This document shows positions 53,282 to 61,513 of a stretch of 64,000 nt of DNA, in pieces (position 1 is the first letter of the stretch; each line of letters opens with the position of its first letter). Origin of the DNA: Pararhizobium arenae (GTDB lineage Bacteria > Pseudomonadota > Alphaproteobacteria > Rhizobiales > Rhizobiaceae); contig NZ_MOOY01000009.1 in the NCBI RefSeq assembly GCF_001931685.1, positions 48,071 through 112,070 of the forward strand, written 5' to 3'. Both the position numbers and the translations under genes were made by a program. The notes below the pieces were generated by a model that made no database searches, had not been told where the DNA came from, and worked only from the letters and a program-made list of their open reading frames with translations.

Positions 53282-54226
53282 TCAATCCTTCAACTGGCGC
53301 TTGATGTTCCAGCGATCGTGGTACCAGAGCCACTGGCCGGGATATTCCCGCACCCAGCGCTCCACGGTGTTGTTCAGAAGCTGGGCCATGCCCTGCACAT
53401 CGACGCCTCCATCGGCGCGGCGCGGAACCTCGATCGCCGGTTCAAGTTCCAGCCGGTAACGGTTTCCCGGCAGACGGATGCAGCGCGCCGGGTAAACATC
53501 GCAGTCGAACTGGCGAACAAGCTTGGCGACCAGCGGATTGGTCTTGACGTCCTGACCGAAGAACGACGTGCTCAGGCCCTTGTTGAATTTCTGATCGACA
53601 AGGACACCGACGGCTTTGCCGCGCTCAAGCTGGCGGGCCAAGGTGAACGACGAACCGGCATGCGACGGCACGAGATTGCCCATGCGGGCACGGCGAAACT
53701 CGAACACCTTCTGCGCGATGTAAGGGTTGTTGGGCGGGCGAAACAGCACGGTGACATCAAGACCGAACGCCGCGCCGGCCACCGGCAGCATTTCGAAATT
53801 GCCGCTATGGGCGGTAAAGACGATAAAGGGACGCGGATTGTCGCGCAACTCGACGAACAACGGAATGCCGGACACTTCCACACGACCAGGTTTGCCCTGT
53901 TCCGGATCGAAATCGAACAGCTTGTCAAGAAAGACGTATTCCGCCGCCATGCGGCCCATGCCGCCCCAGCTTTCCATCGCGATATCGAGAAGTTCCGGCT
54001 CGCTCTTGTTCGGAAAAGCATTGCGCAGGTTCGTCGACATCAGCTTGTGACGCGACGTCTTCGGGCCGACGAAGCGAGCGAAACGATCTGCGAAATTCAG
54101 GGCCGCATCCGCCGGCAACAGCTTCAGAACCTGGAGCGGCAGAAATGCTATCTGCGCCAGAAGCCATTGCCGCGCATTGCGCGCGGCAAGCACCAGTCGG
54201 GTGAGCAGCATCTTCACAGGGATCAA
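53282..54226 (-). CDS. lpxXL: VLCFA lipid A acyltransferase LpxXL
   Basis: LpxXL transfers the 27-hydroxyoctacosanoate from AcpXL to lipid A in rhizobia. The 314-residue protein belongs to the LpxL/HtrB acyltransferase family; the catalytic HX4E motif is at His140-Glu145 (FTAHSGNFEMLP), with the second motif GVLVDQKFNKG and ARCIRLPGNRYRLELEP following. One hydrophobic stretch near the N-terminus anchors it to the inner membrane. A TTG start at 54226 overlaps the adh stop by four bases, matching the coupling seen elsewhere; ATG at 54211 is an alternative. Last gene of the operon. Confidence 0.93.
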   Translation of the reverse strand: MIPVKMLLTRLVLAARNARQWLLAQIAFLPLQVLKLLPADAALNFADRFARFVGPKTSRHKLMSTNLRNAFPNKSEPELLDIAMESWGGMGRMAAEYVFLDKLFDFDPEQGKPGRVEVSGIPLFVELRDNPRPFIVFTAHSGNFEMLPVAGAAFGLDVTVLFRPPNNPYIAQKVFEFRRARMGNLVPSHAGSSFTLARQLERGKAVGVLVDQKFNKGLSTSFFGQDVKTNPLVAKLVRQFDCDVYPARCIRLPGNRYRLELEPAIEVPRRADGGVDVQGMAQLLNNTVERWVREYPGQWLWYHDRWNIKRQLKD

Positions 54227-55251
54227 TCCACGCGCAGGATGATCTTGCCGAAGACCTGGCGCGATTCCATGCGCTCCAAGGCGCGGTCGATATCCGAGAA
54301 ACTCACCTCGGTGTCGATGACCGGATACACGAGGCCCCGCGCCATCTTCTGCATGGCGTTTGCCATGTTTTCCATGCGGCAGCCGAAGGAACCGAAGAGC
54401 TTCAACTGCTGCTGGAACAGCATCATGAGGTTCATGTCGGTGGAGACACCCGAGGTCGAGCCGCAGGTGACGAGGCGTCCGCCACGTTTCATAGAGAGCA
54501 TGGAACCCGCCCAGGTATCCTTGCCGACGTGCTCGAAGACGACATCGACACCCTTCTTCTTGGTGAGCTTGCGCACCACACCTTCGAAGCGATCCGTGCG
54601 ATAGTTGATGACGTGATCGGCGCCGAGCGCCTTGGCGCGCTCGATCTTGTCATCGGATCCAACCGTGGTGATGACGGTGCAGCCGATCTTCTTGGCAAGC
54701 TGGATCGCCGCCGTGCCGATGCCGGACCCGCCGGCATGGACGAGGATGGTTTCGCCGGGCTCGAGCTTGGCGTTGTCGAACAACATATGCTCGACGGTGC
54801 CAAAGGTGACCGGCGCGAGCGCTGCAGCGACAGCATCGATGCCCGGAGGGGCGGGCACCAGCAGGCGCGCCGGCAGATTGATCTTCTCCTGGGCGAAGCC
54901 ATCCAGATGGAAGCCGTGCACGCCACCGACATGTTCGCAGAGATTGTCGCGGCCTTCGCGGCAGGGACGGCAAAGGCCGCAGGTACGGGCGCCATAGACC
55001 GAGACGAGCTGACCGGGCAGAACATTGGCAACGCCCGGGCCAATGCTCTCGACCACACCCGAGGCTTCCGCACCGATGACCAGCGGCATTTTGCGCTTGG
55101 CGAATGCCATGCCGCGCCAGCCCCAGACGTCAATATGGTTGAGGGCAACGGCCTTGACGCGCAGCGTCACCTCGCCTGGGCCAGGGGCGTCCGGCTCCGG
55201 CAGATCGGTGATTTCAAGCTTGCGGTCATCGAGCAGTTGCAGGGCGCGCAT
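54223..55251 (-). CDS. Zinc-type alcohol dehydrogenase of the VLCFA locus
   Basis: The 342-residue MDR-family protein has an N-terminal GroES-like domain with the structural zinc cysteines in RTCGLCRPCREGRDNLCEH. The Rossmann site is VHAGGSGIGTAAIQLAKKIG. It is always placed between fabF1XL and lpxXL in rhizobia, and may reduce an intermediate in VLCFA synthesis, but its reaction is not proven. Met at 55251 is family-consistent. A dispersed repeat separates it from fabF1XL. Confidence 0.9.
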   Translation of the reverse strand: MRALQLLDDRKLEITDLPEPDAPGPGEVTLRVKAVALNHIDVWGWRGMAFAKRKMPLVIGAEASGVVESIGPGVANVLPGQLVSVYGARTCGLCRPCREGRDNLCEHVGGVHGFHLDGFAQEKINLPARLLVPAPPGIDAVAAALAPVTFGTVEHMLFDNAKLEPGETILVHAGGSGIGTAAIQLAKKIGCTVITTVGSDDKIERAKALGADHVINYRTDRFEGVVRKLTKKKGVDVVFEHVGKDTWAGSMLSMKRGGRLVTCGSTSGVSTDMNLMMLFQQQLKLFGSFGCRMENMANAMQKMARGLVYPVIDTEVSFSDIDRALERMESRQVFGKIILRVD

Positions 55252-55281
55252 GATGTTCGGTTCTTTCTTTATGCGGATCGT

Positions 55282-55364
55282 CGTCATACCCGGGCTTGTC
55301 CCGAGCATCTACCAGCGGTCTTAGAGGGACGTCAGCAGGTCCTCGGGACAAGCCAGAGGACCCC
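55282..55364. repeat. Dispersed repeat inside the VLCFA operon
   Basis: Left half CGTCATACCCGGGCTTGTCC and right half GTCCTCGGGACAAGCCAGAG form an imperfect inverted repeat. It belongs to the same family as 38348-38433 and lies in the 136-bp gap between adh and fabF1XL, the widest gap of the lower operon. Confidence 0.7.
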
Positions 55365-55387
55365 TCACCTCAAAATCAAGAGGCTGT

Positions 55388-56671
55388 CTATGCCGGTTCC
55401 GCGGTCATGACAAGGCTGGCGTTCTGGCCGCCGAAACCGAAGGAGTTCGACAGGACACCGGTAACCTGGCTGTCGCGCTTCACGTTCGGTACGACATCGA
55501 GCACGATGGCCGGATCGGGATTCTGGTAGTTGATGGTCGGCGGCAGGGTGCCTGTCAGCATGGTCTGCAGCGAGAACACCGCCTCGACAGCGCCAGCGGC
55601 GGTCAGCGTATGGCCGATCATCGACTTGTTGGACGACACCGGGATCGACGGCAGCTTTTCGCCGAAGACGGCCGACATGGAGAGGTACTCCATCTTGTCG
55701 TTTTCCGGCGTCGAAGTGCCGTGGGCGTTGATGTAACCGATGCCTGCCTCGTCGATACCGGCATCAGCCAGCGCCGCGCGGATCGTCGCGATCGCAGGGC
55801 CGCCGTCCGGCGAAGATCGTGTGCGGTGGAAGAGATCGGCCTTCTCGCCGCAACCCTTGAGGATGCCGTAGACGCGGGCGCCACGTGCGACTGCAGCTTC
55901 GAGCGATTCGAGAACGAGGGTTGCAGCACCTTCCGCAATGACGAAGCCGTCACGGTCCTTGGTAAAGGGCTTAGACGCCTTCTCCGGCGGGTCGTTCTGG
56001 GTGGAAAGCGCCGAAAGCAGAGCAAAGCGGATCAGGGCTTCCGCACTGACGGACCCATCGGTCGCGACGGTCAGCGCCCGGTCGGTGCGGCCCTGACGGA
56101 TCGCTTCGACGCCAAGCTGGATGGCCGTGGCACCGGAGGCGCAGGCCGTCGACAGCGTGACAGGCAAGCCGCGGGTGCCGAAGCGGTCGGACAGTCGTTC
56201 GGAGATCGAGCCGAACATGACAGCTTCGTGGAAGACCGGATCGGGACGCTCGCGCATGGCGGCAAGGAAGCGGTTATAGGCATCGCCCGGCTTTTCGGAC
56301 GGGCCGGAACGATCGGCAAGTTCGAAACGGGCACTCCATTCCGGCTCGATCGGCGGGGCCGCGAGGAACAGCGGGCCGTTGAAATCACCGGACATGCCGG
56401 CCTGCGCCAGAGCCTCCAGCGTCGTTTCGCGGGCCATGGCGTAGGAGCGCTCGACGGCGTTTGCCGCCGGCAGCTCGATGAAATCGACGGTGCCCGAGAT
56501 CTTCGTCGACAGGCCTTCGGTTGGGAAACGAGTGATCTTGTGGATGCCGGATGTGCCCGAGGTCAGGGCCGACCAGTTGTCCTGAACCCCCTGCCCCAGC
56601 GAGGTAATGACACCCATGCCGGTGACGGCGATGATCGGGCGGCCGAGATGATCCTTGTAAGCGTCGCTCAT
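55388..56671 (-). CDS. fabF1XL: 3-oxoacyl-ACP synthase FabF1XL
   Basis: A beta-ketoacyl-ACP synthase that elongates acyl chains on AcpXL. The 427-residue protein has the complete Cys-His-His triad: Cys177 in STACASGATAIQLG, His in INAHGTSTPENDKMEYLS, and His in SNKSMIGHTLTAAGAVEAVF. Start MSDAYKDHLGRPIIAVTGMG is canonical. It follows fabF2XL by 12 bp. Presence of a catalytically intact synthase next to a Cys-less partner suggests a KS/chain-length-factor pair. Confidence 0.94.
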   Translation of the reverse strand: MSDAYKDHLGRPIIAVTGMGVITSLGQGVQDNWSALTSGTSGIHKITRFPTEGLSTKISGTVDFIELPAANAVERSYAMARETTLEALAQAGMSGDFNGPLFLAAPPIEPEWSARFELADRSGPSEKPGDAYNRFLAAMRERPDPVFHEAVMFGSISERLSDRFGTRGLPVTLSTACASGATAIQLGVEAIRQGRTDRALTVATDGSVSAEALIRFALLSALSTQNDPPEKASKPFTKDRDGFVIAEGAATLVLESLEAAVARGARVYGILKGCGEKADLFHRTRSSPDGGPAIATIRAALADAGIDEAGIGYINAHGTSTPENDKMEYLSMSAVFGEKLPSIPVSSNKSMIGHTLTAAGAVEAVFSLQTMLTGTLPPTINYQNPDPAIVLDVVPNVKRDSQVTGVLSNSFGFGGQNASLVMTAEPA

Positions 56672-56683
56672 GGCAGTCGCTCC

Positions 56684-57883
56684 TTATTCCGCAGAAAGCA
56701 CGGCGACACCTTCGCCGCGTGCGTGACCGATGGTGGTGACGACAGCCGTTTTCGGCTGGCTCGCAAGCGATTTTTCCGCCGGATCAAAGGGCGGCACCTT
56801 GGCACCCGAACCGAGCGTCAGCGCCGCAAAGGCAAGACCGAGCGGGAACTGGGCCTCAAGGCCATGACCAACGAGGCCACTATAGCCGCGCAATGCCGCC
56901 TTCGGCAGCTTCGCCTCCACAAACGCCTTTTCACGGGCCGCGAGGTCCGGGAAGCCGGTGGTGCCGGAGAAAACGACGGTATCGGCAGCATCGGCGGCCT
57001 TGGCCGCGAGCGTTTCAAGGCGTGCTTCGAGCTTGCCGTCGTCGCGCTTGCCGCGATCGCCGCCAATATCGTCGATGGTCGCGTAGATGCGCGCATTGCG
57101 CGCTTCGGCATGTTCGCGCGATTCCAGCACAAGGAAGGCGCCGACCGAGCCGAGGATCATGCCGCCGCTTTCGGGCCGCGACCAGATCGGGCTCCAGCCA
57201 TCCAGCGCATGGCCCTGGATGGCTTCGATGAGGAGGATCATGTCCAGCCGCTCGGCAGAAAACGCGCCACCGACCAGCGTGTGGGTCGACTGGCCGGCCT
57301 TGATGCGGGCGAAGGCGGTCTCGATGGCCGAGATGCCGGCCCCTTCCTCGCCCATGAAGGTACGCGACGAACCGGTGACCTTGTGGACGATCGAGATATT
57401 GCCGGCGAGCAGGTTGGAAAGCTGGGCGAGGAACAGCGTCGGGCGAAGCTCGGTCGTCAGCTTCTCGTTCAGGAGCTGTTCGCGGTCGTTGCGCTTCAGA
57501 GCCTCGTCGACGATGAGCGAATCGACATTGATATCGCGCTCGCCGCCGCCGGCAGCGACGATCATATCCATGCTGCCGCAGGCTTCGAGGTCATCCTTGA
57601 GGCCGGCATCGTCGAGCGCGAGGCCGGCGGAGAAGACGCCGAGGCGCTGCCAGTTTTCCATCTGACGCTGGTCACCGCGCTTGGCGATCTGCTGCGACCA
57701 GTCGATGGCCGGCAGGGGATGCACGGGATACGGGGCGAAACGCTCTGTCTCCACGATCACGTCCGGCGCCTTGTCAGCGCTTAGAAGCGCGACATGCGGC
57801 TCGATGCCGACACCCTGACTGGTGACTATACCGACGCCGGTGATGACGACGTCGTTTGGAGATTTCGGCTTGACCGGGGACAT
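56684..57883 (-). CDS. fabF2XL: 3-oxoacyl-ACP synthase-like FabF2XL lacking the active-site Cys
   Basis: The 399-residue thiolase-fold protein starts MSPVKPKSPNDVVITGVGIV, like FabF. Where FabF has the nucleophile (CASG), this protein reads VTGSSRTFMGEEGAG (about residues 169-183), with Ser instead of Cys, and the NAHGTxT motif is replaced by VVFSGTTGFPDL. The last His remains in YSGLVGHGLEAQFPLGLAFA. It is thus unlikely to condense on its own, and resembles a chain-length factor. It sits two bases after the fabZXL stop. Confidence 0.9.
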   Translation of the reverse strand: MSPVKPKSPNDVVITGVGIVTSQGVGIEPHVALLSADKAPDVIVETERFAPYPVHPLPAIDWSQQIAKRGDQRQMENWQRLGVFSAGLALDDAGLKDDLEACGSMDMIVAAGGGERDINVDSLIVDEALKRNDREQLLNEKLTTELRPTLFLAQLSNLLAGNISIVHKVTGSSRTFMGEEGAGISAIETAFARIKAGQSTHTLVGGAFSAERLDMILLIEAIQGHALDGWSPIWSRPESGGMILGSVGAFLVLESREHAEARNARIYATIDDIGGDRGKRDDGKLEARLETLAAKAADAADTVVFSGTTGFPDLAAREKAFVEAKLPKAALRGYSGLVGHGLEAQFPLGLAFAALTLGSGAKVPPFDPAEKSLASQPKTAVVTTIGHARGEGVAVLSAE

Positions 57884-57885
57884 GG

Positions 57886-58365
57886 CTACTCCTGTGGCCG
57901 TGCGGACAGGGCCTCGAACAGACCCACCTCGCCCGCGCGCTTCTTGACGATCGGGCCGAGCGGCACCTGATCGAAGGGAATGGTACGCAACTTCAACTGC
58001 GCATCGCAGATTTTTTTGCCAGCCGATGTGATCTTGGCCTTCACGACGGCAAAGCCCGAACCGTCATGTTCCAGAAACGCCTCGATATCGAGCACCGCTT
58101 CCGGCTCGACGAAGGCGCGCATCTTGGCGCTGTCGACGGACATCAAGAGCGGCATGGCGGCAAAATCGGTTGCGGCGAGGACCAGGAAGCCACACGCCTG
58201 CGCCATGGTTTCAATCAACAGCACGCCGGGGACGATCGGATAGCCGGGAAAATGTCCCTCGAAGACCGGGCTCTTCGCCGGCACGACCGAACGGGCGGTC
58301 AAGGTGCGGGCCGAAAGATCCACCGTCTCGACGCGGTCGATCATCTGGAAATATTCAAGAAGCAT
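57886..58365 (-). CDS. fabZXL: 3-hydroxyacyl-ACP dehydratase FabZXL
   Basis: A 159-residue hot-dog-fold dehydratase. The catalytic His38 is in FEGHFPGYPIVPG and Glu52 in LLIETMAQACGFLVL, matching FabZ. It removes water from 3-hydroxyacyl-AcpXL during VLCFA elongation. It is downstream of acpXL, with a hairpin in the 179-bp gap, and runs directly into fabF2XL. Confidence 0.93.
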   Translation of the reverse strand: MLLEYFQMIDRVETVDLSARTLTARSVVPAKSPVFEGHFPGYPIVPGVLLIETMAQACGFLVLAATDFAAMPLLMSVDSAKMRAFVEPEAVLDIEAFLEHDGSGFAVVKAKITSAGKKICDAQLKLRTIPFDQVPLGPIVKKRAGEVGLFEALSARPQE

Positions 58366-58480
58366 CTAGGTCCAACTTGATGGTGCCGCACCCACTGCGG
58401 GTCCGGCCGACGACAGCTTTTTCGAAAACAAAACTGGCGCGCGTTAGGCGTGATCACTGCCGTCAAGTAAAAACGCAAAT

Positions 58481-58513
58481 GCCGCCTGTCAAGCGCAACA
58501 CGCGACAGGCGGC
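58481..58513 (-). terminator. Hairpin between acpXL and fabZXL, likely partial terminator
   Basis: A perfect ten-base stem GCCGCCTGTC/GACAGGCGGC with a 13-base loop. On the minus strand it is followed by ATTTGCGTTTTTAC. It lies 32 bp after the acpXL stop and should end most acpXL transcripts, leaving lower read-through into fabZXL. A carrier protein is usually needed in excess. Confidence 0.7.
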
Positions 58514-58544
58514 ATCGATTGGTTCAAACCGTGCCTTTGGCCGA

Positions 58545-58823
58545 TCAGGCCTTGGCGGCGCGCAGATCGTCGATCTTGGCGCAGAGGTTTTTCAGAACGA
58601 AGTATTCCTCGGTCGAGGCTTTGCCTTCGTTGACTTCCTGGGTCCACTGCTCGAGCGGGATCTTGATGCCGAATTCCTTGTCGATCGCAAAGACGATGTC
58701 GAGGAAATCGAGGCTATCGATGCCGAGATCATCGATCGTATGGCTTTCCGGCGTGATCGTCTCGCGATCGATCTCGCTGGTCTCTGCGATGATGTCGGCA
58801 ACCTTGTCGAATGTAGCTGTCAC
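58545..58823 (-). CDS. acpXL: Specialised acyl carrier protein AcpXL
   Basis: AcpXL carries the 27-hydroxyoctacosanoyl chain. The 92-residue protein has the phosphopantetheine Ser37 in [19 protein letters not shown], and is longer than the general AcpP (about 78), as expected for AcpXL, with C-terminal [20 protein letters not shown]. Acidic overall. It is the first gene of the locus and is preceded by a perfect palindrome at 58911-58937. Confidence 0.95.
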   Translation of the reverse strand: MTATFDKVADIIAETSEIDRETITPESHTIDDLGIDSLDFLDIVFAIDKEFGIKIPLEQWTQEVNEGKASTEEYFVLKNLCAKIDDLRAAKA

Positions 58824-58910
58824 GCCCGTAACCTCTTTAGAATCCGTGTTTGGGCGAACCTATAGGTAAATGACGCGCAAAAGCCAATGGGGTTGCAAGC
58901 ATAGAGTTTC

Positions 58911-58937
58911 CGTTTTGGCAACGGTGTTGCCAAAACG
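58911..58937. promoter_or_regulatory. Perfect 12-base inverted repeat upstream of acpXL
   Basis: CGTTTTGGCAAC-GGT-GTTGCCAAAACG is a perfect palindrome located 88 bp upstream of acpXL and 18 bp beyond the L,D-transpeptidase stop. No T run follows on the minus strand. It can be an operator for acpXL or a terminator-like end of the preceding transcript. Confidence 0.55.
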
Positions 58938-58954
58938 ACCAAACTCCCGGGAAT

Positions 58955-59383
58955 TCAGCGAGCAATGACGATGCGGGTGTTCTGGAGCCCGGCCTGACGG
59001 GTCATGGCAAAAAGCGCGGCGGCATTGTCGGGGTGCAGGCGAACGCAGCCATGCGAAGCCGGGCGGCCGAGGCGCTTCAGGTCAAAGGTCGCATGCACGG
59101 CATAGCCACCGTTGAAAAAGACCGCGTAGGGCATCGGCGCATTGTCGTACTTGCGCGAGCGATGGTTTTTGGAAAGCCATTTAGCGCTCCAGCTGCCCTG
59201 CGGCGTGACGTAGCCCTTTCGCGCGGTCGAAACCTTCCAGCGGTAACGAACGATACCGTTCTGGGTGACGGTCATTTCCTGCTGCGACAGACTGATTTTG
59301 GCAACAAGATTGGCGGCGGATGCCGTGGCGGAATAAAACGGAATAAACAGAACGGCCAAGGCGGCCATAACAACGCGGCGCAT
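58955..59383 (-). CDS. L,D-transpeptidase (YkuD domain)
   Basis: A 142-residue exported protein with signal peptide MRRVVMAALAVLFIPFYSAT, cleavage near ASA. The YkuD catalytic motif HATFDLKRLGRPASHGCVRL is intact (His, Ser-His-Gly-Cys-x-Arg). It makes 3-3 cross-links in peptidoglycan or attaches proteins. Short length means just the catalytic domain, no peptidoglycan-binding module. Met at 59383 has GGAGAGGG upstream. Confidence 0.92.
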   Translation of the reverse strand: MRRVVMAALAVLFIPFYSATASAANLVAKISLSQQEMTVTQNGIVRYRWKVSTARKGYVTPQGSWSAKWLSKNHRSRKYDNAPMPYAVFFNGGYAVHATFDLKRLGRPASHGCVRLHPDNAAALFAMTRQAGLQNTRIVIAR

Positions 59384-59513
59384 TTCGGGTCCCTCTCCTA
59401 TACTGTGCTCCACATGGAACAGTATAGTTGAGACCTATACAGAAATCAGAATGACAGAGACTTAAGCCGATTGGCAAACGAGGCATTAATAGATTGGGCA
59501 ACGCCGCCGCAGT

Positions 59514-60494
59514 CTACAGGACAAACAGGAATGCAGCACACACCAGAACAAGGCCAAGAAGAGCCGCCCCCGCCCCATGGAAAACCGTTACGCCATCCTC
59601 GATGTCGAGCAGCGTGGCCACAGGGCGCCCGGCACCGTTGATCATGGGTTCATCCACCCTTGCACCCGCATAGATCCGAGGGCCGGCCAGCTGGATATCG
59701 AGTGCACCCGCCATGGCCGCCTCCGGCCAGCCGGAATTGGGCGAGCGGTGCAGGCCATGATCGCGGAAGGCGATATCGAGCGCATTTCGCGCACGGTGAC
59801 GGCCAAAGCGAGCCCATGCGCCGATTGCGACCAGCAACGCGGAAAGACGCGCTGCCGGCAGATTGGCGAAATCGTCCAGCCGGGCGGATGCCCAACCGAA
59901 GGCAAGATATCTGGGGCTCTTGTGACCGATCATCGAATCGGCGGTGTTGAGCATCTTGTAGGCCAGCAGGCCCGGCAAACCGAACAGCGCATACCAGAAG
60001 GCGGGGGCGACGACGCCGTCGGAGAAGTTTTCCGCAAGGCTTTCAATCGCTGCGCGGCAGACCGCAGGCTCATCGAGCGTTTCGGGATCACGGCCGACAA
60101 TCATCGACACAGCCCGCCGGCCACCGGCGAGGCCATCCTTCCGCAACCCCTGAGCCACACGGATCACATGATCAGACAGGCTTTTCTGGGCAAGGAAGAC
60201 GGCAACCAGAACGACTTCCACAAGCCAGCCAAGAGGACCAAGCGACATCAGGGCATGATGAAGACCTGCCCCGACCAGCAGGCTTGCGGCCAGAAGGAAG
60301 AGGATGGTGGCGACGCCCGCCATGCGGCGCTGATAGTCGGTATAGCGGTTGCGGTTGAGCGTCGCATCAAACCAGCTGATGGCATGGCCAAACAGAACGA
60401 CTGGATGTGGGAAACGCCGCCAGAGCCAGTCAGGGTCGCCGACAAACCGGTCTAGCAGGATGCCGGCGGCAAGGATCATTAGCAGTTCGCTCAT
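59514..60494 (-). CDS. cobD: Adenosylcobinamide-phosphate synthase CobD (CbiB)
   Basis: CobD joins the aminopropanol arm to cobyric acid in B12 synthesis. The 326-residue integral membrane protein shows the family start LLMILAAGILLDRFVGDPDW-LWRRFPHPVVLFG, SLAENFSDGVVAPAFWYALF and NTADSMIGHKSPRYLAFGWA. About five helices. Its ATG overlaps the cobC stop by four bases. It is the last gene of the cob operon. Confidence 0.95.
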   Translation of the reverse strand: MSELLMILAAGILLDRFVGDPDWLWRRFPHPVVLFGHAISWFDATLNRNRYTDYQRRMAGVATILFLLAASLLVGAGLHHALMSLGPLGWLVEVVLVAVFLAQKSLSDHVIRVAQGLRKDGLAGGRRAVSMIVGRDPETLDEPAVCRAAIESLAENFSDGVVAPAFWYALFGLPGLLAYKMLNTADSMIGHKSPRYLAFGWASARLDDFANLPAARLSALLVAIGAWARFGRHRARNALDIAFRDHGLHRSPNSGWPEAAMAGALDIQLAGPRIYAGARVDEPMINGAGRPVATLLDIEDGVTVFHGAGAALLGLVLVCAAFLFVL

Positions 60495-61513
60495 GCTGCC
60501 CTACCGATTTCGCACAGGGCCTCTTGCAACGCTTGCGCCAGACGCGCATCACCGGCGCCGTCTGGTGTCAGCCCGATGCGAAGCCAGGTCGGGGCATAGT
60601 CGAACCTGCGTGTCAGGACATGCTGCCGGCAGAGCGCGGCGTGAAGAGCAGCAGCATCTCCATGCTCGACCAAGGCGAAAAGCGGCGTTCCGCCAATGAT
60701 GGCAAGCCCTGCATCGCGCAATACGCCCTGGAGTGCGCGGCTTCGCCGGGCAATGAGCGCGCGGGTAGGGCTCATATCCTGCATCATCAGATGCGAGGCG
60801 ATCACGAGCGCAGGCCCGGAAACAGCCCAGGGTCCGAGCCACTCGCGAAACAACGCGCGCACATCCTGCGACGCGATCACCAAGCCGAGGCGCAGGCCGG
60901 CGAGGCCGAAGAATTTGCCGAAAGAGCGGAAGACGATCAGATTGTCGTTCATGTCCACGAACCGGGCAACGCTGCTTTCCGGCGAAGTGTCGGCGAACGC
61001 TTCGTCCACCAGCAGAACTGCGCCCCGCGCCGAAAGCTGCGTGGCCAGATCCGCCAGTGCCTCTCGATCAATCAGCCTGCCCGTGGGGTTGTTGGGATTG
61101 ACGACGATCACGAGGCCATGCTGTGCGGAAACCGCATCGAGATCGGAAATTTCATCGACGACGTGGCCGGCGGCGCGAAGGACGCGAGCATATTCGCCAT
61201 AGGTCGGGCCGAGAATTGCAACAGGGCTGCCCGCAGGCAGCAGGCGCGGCAGAAGCTGGATCACCGACTGCGTTCCCGGCACGGCAAGCGGCAACGTTGC
61301 GCCGCTGCCATAATAATCGCGTGCAGCCTCGCTGGCTGTATCGAGAAGATGGCGGTCCGGCAGGCGGTGCCAGGCCGATTGCGGAATATCCGGCAAGACA
61401 ACGGGATTGGGATTGATGCCGGTGGACAGATCGAGCCAGTCCGCCGGAGAACCGCCGTATCGTTGCGCGGCTTCGGTAATGCCGCCACCGTGAATGATCG
61501 GCGGAAGGCTCAC
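60491..61513 (-). CDS. cobC: Threonine-phosphate decarboxylase CobC
   Basis: A PLP-dependent enzyme of the aminotransferase class I/II fold making (R)-1-amino-2-propanol phosphate for the B12 arm. The 340-residue protein has IIHGGGITEAAQRYGG at the start, VNPNNPTGRLIDREALADLA, VDEAFAD, and the PLP Lys in FRSFGKFFGLAGLRLG (near residue 200). Four-base overlaps join it to cobB and cobD. Confidence 0.94.
   Translation of the reverse strand: MSLPPIIHGGGITEAAQRYGGSPADWLDLSTGINPNPVVLPDIPQSAWHRLPDRHLLDTASEAARDYYGSGATLPLAVPGTQSVIQLLPRLLPAGSPVAILGPTYGEYARVLRAAGHVVDEISDLDAVSAQHGLVIVVNPNNPTGRLIDREALADLATQLSARGAVLLVDEAFADTSPESSVARFVDMNDNLIVFRSFGKFFGLAGLRLGLVIASQDVRALFREWLGPWAVSGPALVIASHLMMQDMSPTRALIARRSRALQGVLRDAGLAIIGGTPLFALVEHGDAAALHAALCRQHVLTRRFDYAPTWLRIGLTPDGAGDARLAQALQEALCEIGRAA

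Noticed and set aside
55610-57784. 724-residue plus-strand frame across fabF1XL and fabF2XL
   Set aside because: Antisense to two well-identified synthase genes, Arg-rich and low in hydrophobic residues; a codon-position artefact.
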